Assembly: GCA_032718475.1 (NCBI GenBank) | Contig: JAUCBJ010001084.1 | Coordinates: 1 to 46,713 of the forward strand | DNA length: 46,713 nt | Direction of reading: 5' to 3' | Origin: Nemertoderma westbladi | Lineage: Eukaryota > Xenacoelomorpha > Nemertodermatida > Nemertodermatidae | Shown here: in pieces, positions 20,355-30,999 of the stretch | Position numbering within the stretch: position 1 is the stretch's first letter | Layout: each line of letters starts with the position of its first letter | The notes under the pieces: model-generated | What the model was told of the DNA's origin: nothing | Databases searched by the model: none | Seen by the model: the letters and a program-made list of their open reading frames with translations, nothing else | Translations under genes and position numbers: made by a program

Positions 20355-21873
20355 ATGAAGACGTGTTTCGTTCCACTATTGTTATGGTGTATAATAATAT
20401 ATATACATAGCGGCGACGCTTGTAAATACCCCTTCTCTATAGACGAAAACGAACCAACTGTTGCCGAATTCAAAATAGCAATACGTCAAAGGTAAGAGTA
20501 AGTTATAAAGTTAATAGAATTATAGTACTAAGTACTGTGCGGGTTTTATACAGTATTGTTACTGTAGTGCTCAAATCATTATATCTGATTATCAAACTCG
20601 TGTCTTTTAGTTTGGATGAGGAAGGTGTCGCCATCGATCTAGTAGATGATAGCGACAATACAATCATTGGGTTTAACATTCGCCAAGATACTATCGGAAT
20701 AAATAGCAAGGTGGATGGCGTTTGGGACAGCGATGTAAAGACATTGCGTGACTACCCACGGGGTTTGATCGGCGGTAAACCCTTTCTAGTAAGTTGGAAA
20801 CAACCTACAATATTGCAAATAAGTTTATATATATAGATACAATACAGATCTAATATTACCTACAATATAGAAAAAGCTAGTTTGGCTCGGGAACTCGTAT
20901 ATGCCATTCCATAGCAACCGTGGTGCACGACGGGCTCCATTCCTCCATATAATTCAGTAGAATATCTAACCAAATAATACAATTCTTGTTCACCAAGTTT
21001 GACTTAATTTCACTACAACCTTTTTATTAACTCTCAACATATCTGACGGTTTGCTACTGGTACCGCTACGTTGAAGCTCACTCCTCAGTCGCGGTTCGCC
21101 TACTGTACACAAAATATATATCAAACAGATACATGGCATTGCTTTATCCATAAATCAAAGTAAGAGGGGAGTGGACACAAATTAACAGGAAAATTAGTTT
21201 GTTGTTTTGGTTAGAAGCATACTTTATAGGTGTAAGAGTTGTGGTTCTAGGGGGCTGCCCCCCCCCCCCCCCCCCCCCAGTAAAATAGTCGGGGGGGGGG
21301 GGGGGGGGTATAATCAGAGAGGGACGGCGAGTGGCGAAAAAATAAAATCAAAAGAGTTCACAAACGAGAGATGGAGAAATATAAATTTAATAAAAATTTG
21401 AAAAGCAAAAATATGAATTCGAAACATTTATAATGAATTTAAATTTATAATGAGTTAACAACCGTAAATTTGTAACAACCAATTTCAAGGGCTACCGCGG
21501 TACTGGACTTGAGAGAAACGAAATTGCGACAACCATGGAGAACTGGGAAGCCTGAAAGAACAACATTTCTACTGTCCCTTTCTCGCTCGACCTACTGTAG
21601 TAGTAGGCCTAGTAATATTCTCCTATAATGGCATCAACCCCCCCCCCCCCCCCCCCCCTACCAAATTTAATATGCCACCCCATGTTTATAATAACAATTT
21701 ACATTATTTTATACCAGCTGAAGATCAAAGCCAAAAATGATAAGTTCAGGATTTACCTCAATGGCATCCACTACACCAACTTCCCGATTCGCTATCCAAC
21801 AGAGAGTTTCAACTGCTTCAAAATCCGTGGGGAGCTTTCCGTTCTAAAATACAATTTATCCAGAAAAATTTAA
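20355..21873 (+). CDS. Galectin-like protein with signal peptide
   Basis: Three exons, 20355-20491, 20611-20788 and 21718-21873, joined at CAAAG|gtaaga, ttttag|T, CTA|gtaagt and taccag|CTG with matching phases (2, then 0), giving 156 aa. The start gives a hydrophobic leader (FVPLLLWCIIIYI) ending near HSGDA at about residue 22, so the product is predicted to be secreted. The rest resembles one galectin carbohydrate-recognition domain: FNIR at 67-70, INSKVDGVW at 76-84, GGKPF at 100-104 and FRIYLNGIHYTNF at 115-127. Of the usual sugar-binding residues, N68, R70, N77 and W84 are kept. The His before FN is Gly66, and the W-G-x-E-x-R motif reads WDSDVK (Glu to Asp, Arg to Lys). Galectins normally lack a signal peptide, so this is either a secreted divergent galectin or a related lectin-fold protein. 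AATAAA follows at 21950. Confidence 0.75.
21258..21308. repeat. Poly-C/poly-G inverted tract in a galectin-like gene intron
   Basis: Twenty-one C (21258-21278) and 18 G (21291-21308) are separated by 12 bases, forming a potential long GC hairpin or i-motif/G-quadruplex pair. Another C run lies at 21638-21658, just before the last exon. Confidence 0.9.
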
Positions 21874-21949
21874 ATTACTTAACTTTAAGTGCATGTTGAT
21901 GTAATCATACAGTAGTTGATGAAATTATGTAGCCTATAAATGTTGGTGT

Positions 21950-21955
21950 AATAAA
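21950..21955 (+). promoter_or_regulatory. Putative polyadenylation signal
   Basis: AATAAA 77 bases after the stop of the galectin-like gene. Confidence 0.45.
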
Positions 21956-22055
21956 TTAATAATACATTTATCATGTATCCCGTTTACTGTGTTATTCTTA
22001 TTAACTCGTCCTGGATTTGTCCACAAATATTTATGATAATATCAAATGACATTAA

Positions 22056-22081
22056 AAACGGACAAATAATTTTGTCCGTTT
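22056..22081. repeat. Perfect 11-bp stem hairpin
   Basis: AAACGGACAAA and TTTGTCCGTTT around TAAT. It lies between two convergent genes; a role in 3'-end formation is only a possibility. Confidence 0.8.
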
Positions 22082-22379
22082 AATTAGTATTGTAAGTGTA
22101 CCCCATCACATACGACCACAAACAACAGGATATCTGTAAGATAAAGGAAATATAGTAAGTTAAAATGTAAATAGATTCTGCATCATAAAATTTAATAAAC
22201 TAGAAACTTTTAAAATACAAATAAAAGCATAAAAAAACACTCAATATTATATGATACCAAAACGAAACAGATTGTTATGAAACAAATGCAAAATGATAGA
22301 AAAATATAAAACAAACCAATAACGAAAAGTACTGTATGGGTGTGTGTGGCTTACAGACGGGACTCCTTAACTAATGTTC

Positions 22380-25300
22380 TTAGGAAAGCCTCCCTTTCTG
22401 CTGCTTGCGCATCAATGCAGCAACGTAAATCCACAAGGCCATCACACCGTTGGGATACGGATGGATGTGAACGGCCAAGGAGAACTCCACCTCGGAACTG
22501 GCGTTGAGATGGATCCCAGTGGCCTCAACCGCCTCCACAGCGGTCTCCAGGTCCGTGTAGGGCATCTGCAACGGGAATCCCGACATGTTGTAACTATTCA
22601 ACACGTTCTCCAACTCATGTCTGTGATCCTCGGCTGCGGTATTGGACCGGGTCTCCAGTTTGGTGAGGAGTTGACGCAACGCGTTGGTACAGAACCGGTT
22701 CCAACGAGTTATAAAACGTTGACGCCACGATTGGATTTTCTCTTTCAGTTTCTTCTCTAACTTCTCCGCTAATTCCATAACTTCCACAATGTTGGGCTCC
22801 TTCCATTCTAATTGGTCGGGCTGTACCGTAGCGAGTTGGCGGTGAGGGAAAGATTTTCCGAATATCGGTTGCCAATGACCCTTTTTCGATAAATCGTAGT
22901 CCAACATGTCGGGTTTACTGTGAGTAGAAACGTTGGCCCAAATGTTCTCCGCGTTCACAAGACAACCGATGCTCTTCAACGGGCAGTAAGGATCGGATGT
23001 TCGGTAGTGGCGACCCGTGGATGGGTTCCAGATCCATCGCTCACCCACCGGGTCTGTCTCCACGGTGAGCACGTACGCGGTAGACCCTTCCGGGATTGCC
23101 GCTCCCAGAATCAGGTAAGACTTCTTACCCATTCCCGCGAACAGGTTGCATAGCAACACGGCGTGTTCCTCCTCGTCGCCGGCTAACATCTGCATGAACT
23201 GATCGCAAGTGCTCCAGATATCGCAGATCCCGGCGAACACGGTGCTGTCCGAGACGAAAGGAACGAGAGACACGAATCTGGCGACACGTTCGCTGGGTGT
23301 CATAGAACCAACACCAACAGATAAATCGGATGGCGGTACCAAATCCTTAAAGTATCGCGTTATGAAAACACTTTGTCCGTTGATATCAACTACTGTAGTG
23401 CGAAAGTGTCTCTTAGGGAAGCGTTTCTCCAACTTGGTCTGCCAGTCCTCGGCGTGCATCAACAGCTTAGGATCTTCGTTGGAGTCGAACTTCTCTCTGA
23501 CTGGTTCCCCGGGTGACAGCGCTGGTTCGATAGTCATAAATAATGACATGTATGTGTTGGTGCTGCCTATAGTCTCTGTGGCGAACTCGTCTGTAGTATC
23601 AATGTAGGCAGAGGGGTACGTGTATCCTAGCAACACATGGGGAGTCAGTACCTGAAAGCGGAAATATTACTATCGATATATCGACATATCTTACACATAC
23701 TAACAGCACCCCAGCATGTTTACCGGTATGAATGATTAATTTATCCATAATTCAGTATGCATGTTTACTTTCAGTTTGTAACTGGAATTTGTATTAATGT
23801 AATTTTATTTATTTTAGTTAAATTTTAGTTAAATATAAATAAAATATATTGTGTTAGTTATCGTGAAATTGTTAGATAACTATTTCCGATAAACAAAGAC
23901 AAAATAAGTATATGGCTATATGGGTCGGTTTTTCCTGCGAGTTCCCGGGAAGTTCCAACTCCAGGGGTTCGGAACATTAGTGATGGGGGGGGGGGGGCGG
24001 CGGAACGCATTGACTGTGAGGAACACGGTTCTTATAAACTCGCCGTCATATCGGTGGTGGGAAGCTGGGAACGACGTATCACTACAATAAGTTGGGTTAC
24101 TGTCTCTTGTATTTATTTATCGCCTTTATTTAAATTACATTATTTTTAATTTTAATTAGTAAAACTGAAAAATGAAAATAAATTATTAATCAATAACACT
24201 GATACGCTTGGAAGACGCAACTAAATGTTAATGAACTATCTTTGAACCAGTAACACTCGTTGGAACAGGTAGCTCTGAGAAATTAATCTACATAAAATAG
24301 AAGCAATAGCGGCCATTGGAGGGGAAATTAAATGATAATACACAGTCGGTAGCAAGTAACAGTATTTATTTATAGTCTTAATAAATTAATGTATCTCACC
24401 TGGAAGGTCCCTTCGATACGGCCGTTCATGTAGATTGTACTGAAGGGAATCTGAATGGATCCGAGCCATCTCTTCTCCAGACGATGGTGGATCGTGGAAC
24501 TCTTAGTTCGATCGTCTTCATTCAGATTCACTACAAACTCATCGTACAGGTTAACAAATATGATATCATCTATTTGGTTGAGAGACGCGGGAGAGAAATC
24601 GTTATTGGGTGCCTTGAACCTCAATCGGAGTTGTTCGTTCCAGCTCGGGTTGGGTCCATCTCCCAAACTCGTTTTCTTAAACTGTTTTTGGAAACAAATC
24701 TCCACCAAAGGCCTCACTAACACCGGCCCACCAGTCTCGCCTTTGACTGGGTCTCTCCTAACGGGAATGTTAAAGGCCCTCACAATGTTTACTAGTATTT
24801 CTACATCGGCCCCTCCGAGGTTCTGGGCTGTCACCGTTTTACGTTCCCGTCTCACAGGCCGCAAGGGTCTACGTGGTTCCAGAAGTTTCGATAATATCTC
24901 GCCTACGGTGCTGATATCTGGTAGAGTTTCCTCGATAACTAAATCCTGTAATGTATAATAATGAGACGCAATCTGGAACCTTTTCATTACTTGTTCTCTA
25001 ACGTGGAGTCGGAATGCCGTTACATTACGTTGGTGATCATCCATACCCTCCTTAAACAACGCCATTTTATCTTCCTCCAATTTCTTTTCATAGTTTGTAA
25101 ATATGCTGTCTATAATTTCAATTTCTTTTATGGGAATCATTTTATAATTTCTAAATTCCGGTATTTCTTCGTCTCGCATTGTAATCAAACGGAATCGTTT
25201 CGAAGCCATAAGTTCATCGTCAGTGACAAAGTCGAACTCGTGTTGCAGGTGGTCCAACCGGAAGTATGTGGATGCCTCTAGATAGGAGAGGTCACCGGAT

Positions 25301-27942
25301 AGGGCCATCTGTATGAGCCAATAGAAAGATACGTTCGAAGGGTCATTAGGGTCTAGTTTGGCATCTTGGACCCACTGCAATAACTTGCGAATATCGGTAG
25401 TACCAGCAGCGCCGAGCGCTGCCAGTGGGTCTACCTGGTTCCTGTTATACAAAGTCAACGAATCTGAGACCCCCGGGTCGGCCACCAATGGGGTGCCATC
25501 CTCGGCCAGTCCCCAGGCTATGCTGCAGGTCAGCTGACCCGTGGTGTGCGGCATTACTTCCTCCCCATTGGTCGTTGGGTTGCCAATAAACACAGGTAAC
25601 CCGCTGCCCACCCCCTCATGGCTGTAGTAGATCTTCACGTCGCTACTAAACTCCATGTCTTCTGATTGGATGTTGTCAGCGGTAACTGAAGGATCTGGTA
25701 TGACGCAATAAATCTCGGCTAGCAACGTGCTAGACAATAAACCAGACTCGTATAGCTGCAGTTTTATAGATTCGGGCCATTGTACTATCTGAATATTAAA
25801 TATCTGCCGAAATGGAACCACGAAATCATTAGGTTCTATAACCCGCACAGCCGAACGGCCGACTTCTTTATTGTTAAACAGAACCTTTATGTAAGACTTC
25901 CAGTTGGACAGAGTTTGTCGTCGCTCCTGCTCCGCTCTGGGGCATTGGTACACCGGTGTCACAGTGGCTGTATTCACCAGCTCTGGGTGCAGCACCGGTT
26001 CACCGGGTCTTCTTTTATTCTCCAGGTATTTATCAGTAATTCGTTGCTTAATGACGTCATAATCGAACCGCTCTGGGGGCAACGGTTTCGGTGGTAAATC
26101 CGATTCGTCATCGTCTATGCCTCGCTTCTTCCGGCGTTTACGTTCCATCTTCCTTTCGACCTTCCACTCATCCAACTCTCTTATATACGTCTCATTTTGC
26201 TTCTCGTAATTTTCTTCAAATACGAGCCTCTCATCTTCCAGCTCTGCCTCAACCTGATCGTTCCAAACAACAAGGTCCGCTTCTTTATTGCTTTGATCCT
26301 TTCTCATCTGTAACTTTATTTTGGTGTTCGTGTAGCCTTGATTGTCCCGGAGTTCTTTCAACTGTTTCCACGTGCGAACCATTCGTTTCAGTAGCGACCT
26401 CTCTTGCGACTCCTCGGTATCGCGTTGCTGACGAGTTTGTCGAATCTGAGTGTTGTAACCCTGGATACGAGACGAGGCTTGTTTATCGAAGGCGTCGAAT
26501 GCTTCTGGGTCTGTGGGGAGAGTCGCGTTGGGGTTATTCTCTGATCGCAATCTCCTCTTCTCGATTTCGTCACTAAGTCGTTGCTTAGCAACCCGCAACG
26601 CTCTGAGTTTATCTGAGTAGAAATCCTTTAGGTTTTTCGATCGCGCGAACGTAAAGCTAGTATGAAGTGTTTTTAGTCTCGCGGCGAGGATGTGTTCCCG
26701 ACTGTAGAGCGGGTGATGGGAGAAAGTTAACGACCCAATATCAACGTCGAGCTGGTAGTTTCCTCGCGAACTACCGATTCCGTCGATGTACCGACTATCG
26801 AAGTCCTTAAGGACGGCCTTCTGGTAGTCGGTCTGTATCGAGGGGTCTAGTTCGTCGGGTTCCAATAGGACCGGTTTAGTTAGTTCGGAGCTCAGCGGAT
26901 CCGGCAGGGCGATTAGTCGCCCGTCCTGTCCGAACCAGCGCGCCCCTCCGTCCGCTCTCCGTAACATCCGCTGTTCCGCGAGGTTGAGGTTCCGCAACGC
27001 GACCGTCGGACGAACCCCCGAGTATAAGCCCTCTTCCTCGAGAAATCGCAGCTCTTCCGTCGGGATCTTCCGTTTGTCCGCGGGTTTTGTCATCGTCGGG
27101 ACCCACAACAGCTGTTGTTCCAGAGCGGTGCGCTGCTGCCGGGGGATGTAGTGCGACGGTTCCGTCGTTAAAATCGTTGACTCGATTAGAATCTCCGTCG
27201 CCTCCTGCTGATCGTCGGTCGGTTCCGGTCGCTCCACCGGTTCCGGTTCCCATGTCTTCGTAAAGAAGTCGTAACATTCCTCCTCCGACGGCAGGAAGGC
27301 CCGGTCCCCACCCTTCAGCCCCAACGCCCTCGCCTTCGCCGATATACTTTGCTCCAGGAGTTGCTCCTCCCGGAGAGTATCGGGATCATCGAATCTCGTC
27401 GTCACCGGTCGCGCCTTCAGATCCCGCAACCGACGTGACGGCCGAACCTCCTCGGCCACCTTTACTTCGGCCGTATGTTTGGCTGACTCCACTTTGGATT
27501 GGAGTCGTTGACGGATCGACTCGATATCAGCCCGACTGCGGGACGCCCGTCTGGCCGATCCGAGGGATCGCGACGTCGTTAACTCGTCATCGAGGTCCCC
27601 GGCTGCTGTGATTGGTTCCTCCTCGCTGACCCCACCAGCCAACCGCAGCGTTGACTCCTTTAGTCTCGCCTTTTCGTCCCGAAGCGTCGATGTGTGATCC
27701 ACGTCTGATTCGCTTACTGTCAACGTCGCCTCCAATTCCTGCTGTTTACGACGTCGCCGTTTAGCCAACCTAGACGCGAGATTCTCCGCCTCTTTAACTT
27801 CCTCTTCTGTAACTGTTGTTTCTCCGCCTGTTGGACTCGCTGTTTCTTCCTCGTTATCCTCTTCCACCAGACCATCTTGGGAGTCACGCAGACCCCTCTT
27901 GTCACGCAGTTTCGCTAACATATCTTTCCTTCTAGCCGCCAT
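22380..27942 (-). CDS. CC2D2A: CC2D2A, ciliary transition-zone protein
   Basis: Two exons, 27942-24400 (1181 codons) and 23651-22380, joined in phase 0 (TTCCAG|gtgaga, ctttcag|GTACTG), giving 1604 aa, close to the about 1620 aa of human CC2D2A. The family belongs to the tectonic/MKS complex at the base of cilia, and human mutations cause Joubert and Meckel syndromes. Seen in order: charged N-terminus; FLEEEGLYSGVRPTVALRN near 305; WFGQDGRLIALP near 340; a Lys/Glu-rich coiled-coil region about 430-660; a first C2-like region about 665-790 (YIKVLFNNKEVGRSAVRV, then FSSDVKIYYSHEGVGSGLP); KLDPNDPSNV near 860; EIPEFRNYK near 930; a second C2 domain about 1045-1185 (VTAQNLGGADVEILVNIVRA, GPNPSWNEQL); then VLLGY and the C-terminal transglutaminase-like domain (FAGICDIWSTCDQFMQMLAG, DEEEHAVLLCN). 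The one intron lies exactly at GTFQ|V. The vertebrate gene has dozens of exons. Confidence 0.96.
23652..24399 (-). other. CC2D2A intron
   Basis: GT-AG intron of 748 bp, donor GTGAGA, acceptor CTTTCAG. It holds a G run around 23985-23997. Nothing else recognised. Confidence 0.9.
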
Positions 27943-30900
27943 ATTAGTGTAAATTAGACTCGAATATATTTGGTTGTAGGATAATTTTGTTTCTGGATAA
28001 TGAAGTTACTTTAGAATATTAGTCAAGTAAATATATAAAATCCATTGCCATTTTATGAACTATATCAGCACCAAGATTCCAATACAGTGATGTCTAATAT
28101 GTTAGAGGTATATGTATTAATTATTTTACAGTATCATTTGTAAGCGCTAAAGGTCGCGACGTAACTATACCGTTTTGTTTGTATGTACTTCAGGCGGCTT
28201 TGGGTCGAGCGAGACTATGTACCAAACAAATCAGATTATACGATAATTATTTATATAAATTTAATAATATTGAAAATCAAGAAGTGAGTACAGATGTACT
28301 ACAGTACAGATGTACGAGGCATTTTTATTCCTCGTTTACTAAATCTATTTATTTTGGAATGGATGTGCATTTTTACCTTAGGTGCAAAATCGAACACTAC
28401 ACACTCAACAGTGAATGAACAACGCACAGCAGCGGAACCAGGTAACAGTGTACCGGTACCTTATATAGGCTACTGCTTACATTTTATCATCGCAGCCTAA
28501 CACAATATTGTGAATGAGATTGTTTTTATTGGTATCCTAGCAGCGACCCATCTCAGCTGATGTATACCAACTGATGAGTGAGCTGCGCTGCTAGCAGTCA
28601 AGGCGTACTATATACATTGCAAATAGCACGCCTTGGCTGCAGTACACTAGAGTATTAAATTGTAATTTGAATTGAGTGTAAGACACTCTAATGTAAATTT
28701 TACACATACGAGAGCTCTAGCTGCCTGCGCCCATGTAAATAATACTCGGGTGACCAATATAGAGAACAGACTGCGTAAGCAGTAGTCACATTCACATACT
28801 CGTTCGTTAAATCAACCCTCGAAAAAACTAATATTGCTTCGGGTTGTTATGGGCTTCCGCTTAGACCAGCACATGGTGGATGGTGGTCAAGTATTATTTA
28901 GCAAAGTAAGCAAAAAAAAAGCAAAGCAAACAGCTACCAACCTAAAGCTAGCAACCATAATTATGCAACCTTATTTAGTTATTATACAAGAATGCTACGT
29001 CGGATTCACTGTGGCAAGTTTAATGCACATATCTCCAATCAGACACTATAATAACATTGGAGGTGTCTCACTGGTTCCCCAAGCTTGATACTAGAATAAA
29101 GCCGCCTCCGCTTTGCAGGATATTGTTTTCGCCGTGAGGGCCACCAAGGAGAAAATAAGCATGGTGGACAGCCAATAACTTTCGTGAGACGCCTCTTAAA
29201 GGACACCGGCCTTGAAGTGGCGGATAGTCTCGCAAAAGTCATGGTGGTGACGTGTTTTTGTTAAGGTGGCATGTAGCACATCAATATGCAGTTTAAATGC
29301 AGCAGGCCGATTATAGTAGTAGATTTACCCCATCACCAGGGCAAATATATGGTGGGAAGGTTTCTAAAATCGATGTTGTCAAGGACCATCGGGTGGAATG
29401 TTCTTACTTACGCGCCCGTAATTCAACGGGGATGATCTCTGCTCTTTGTTGCTGAGTAAAGGAGATATAACTTTATCAAAATATTTGTCATTTGAATCAA
29501 TGCTATTATTAGTTGCTTCATCAGGGCTGCCACTTAACATTGAAATGTCTTGCCAATAAAATTTTGCGTAAGACTACTAAATTACAGAAATCGGACAACT
29601 CATGTAAAAACCCCGTGCTCCGTGTTTGAATAATAGGATATAGAAAGTTTGTAAATTCATTCGCTGTATTTCCGATCAAATGAAAAATAATAATAAAAGA
29701 TAATGAGAAAAAGAAAAAAATAATGTTGGAATAAATAATAATAATAATAATAATGTTGGAATGGGGGTGGGTAAACGTTATCCCCACTCCGACCCCCCCC
29801 CCCCCCCCGCGCAGTTATTGTTAGAGTTTCCTGATCCATTAAATTGTTTAAAAAAATATTATATTAGATTAATATTATATTATAGTTTTACTGTACAATA
29901 GTGCATTTATTTCCGTTTTGGATTTCCTTTAGTCGGTTCTACTTGTCTTGTACGTACATGAACTGAGTGAGTTCTCACTGACTTATTGCCATTTACCGCA
30001 GGTGAGGGCTGTACGCGATTATGATCGACAGATTAGATGTGTGAAGTCGATAACATTTTCTCCCATTTTATTGAATTAGAATATAGGCCAGGATTTAGTG
30101 ACCTGAAACTGAAACTAGTGATAAGGAATTACTTTTTATATAAATAAATCTAAGGAGGGTCTGAATTTGCAGTTGAACAAATTTTAAATAACTTTTTTAA
30201 TTATGTTAATGACTATTAATTAAATAAAAAAAACAGTATTGATTTAAATACCTTTTATAACTGTTATAAATATGATTTTCAATTTATTACGATTTATAAA
30301 AAAAAAATCGTTTTGAAATGGTACTTTATTATAACAATAAACAAATAAAAATATTAAATGAATATTAAATAAAAACAAAAAACAATAAAAATTGTGTTTT
30401 ATAGAATTGAGAGAATTAAAAATCGACCTTCATCCTCATTACTATGGCAACTGTGTTATATTTTATGTCCGTTTCTCCCCTACCAAATCATAAGAGCTGA
30501 ATTGCAGACGCGCACGGTAGGATGTTTCCACCCGATTACCTAGGCAAAAACAACATACACATTTTAGAAACATATTTCAATAAGTTTCTAAAGAACCAGT
30601 GCCTTGCCATAATATCCAAAATACCAAATTGGTATTTAAGAAGTTCCTAAGGAAATTATTACTGGAATAGTGTAGAAATACTGGACAATAAAAATCCGAC
30701 GTCAGGGCCTTGGTGGAATCGAAAAGGTTTATTTGGTGTATTTAGTAGGTTTATTTGGTGTATTTATTAGATTTATTTGGTAAACCAAACCTATTTAATT
30801 AAATAGTATACATAATTCGCACATAAAAGAAAAATAAATGTAAGTTAATGAAAAGAGGGGAGGGATGTGATGTGATATAATCACAAATTCTAATAAACTG

Positions 30901-30999
30901 AATATATTTGGTTCTCTAATAAAATAATTTGCAATTATCAATTAATTTAAATAAATTTTACCAATAGATTGCAAATATGACGTATAAAAAATATAAAGG
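27943..30999. other. Gene-free interval between CC2D2A and the VARS2 gene
   Basis: No supported gene in 3 kb. An inverted pair AAGGCGT/ACGCCTT lies at about 28600-28635. Low-complexity AAT repeats followed by GGGGGTGGG and a C run (about 29736-29808) are seen. 29080-29450 has mixed, mildly coding-like composition but is broken by stops in every frame and matches no family I recognise. 30110-30460 is very AT-rich. Confidence 0.4.

Larger units (their letters stand above)
21874..22379. other. Convergent 3' spacer between the galectin-like gene and CC2D2A
   Basis: The two genes converge here. It contains AATAAA for the plus-strand gene (21950-21955) and a perfect hairpin at 22056-22081 (AAACGGACAAA, loop TAAT, TTTGTCCGTTT). 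No gene. Confidence 0.6.

Noticed and set aside
22374-27905. Many frames opposite or out of frame with CC2D2A (e.g. 24455-24958, 26091-26576, 26876-27277)
   Set aside because: Shadows of a strongly conserved coding region.
28834-29450. Possible decayed transposase or unknown gene
   Set aside because: Stops interrupt all frames, and no peptide stretch matched a family I could name with confidence.
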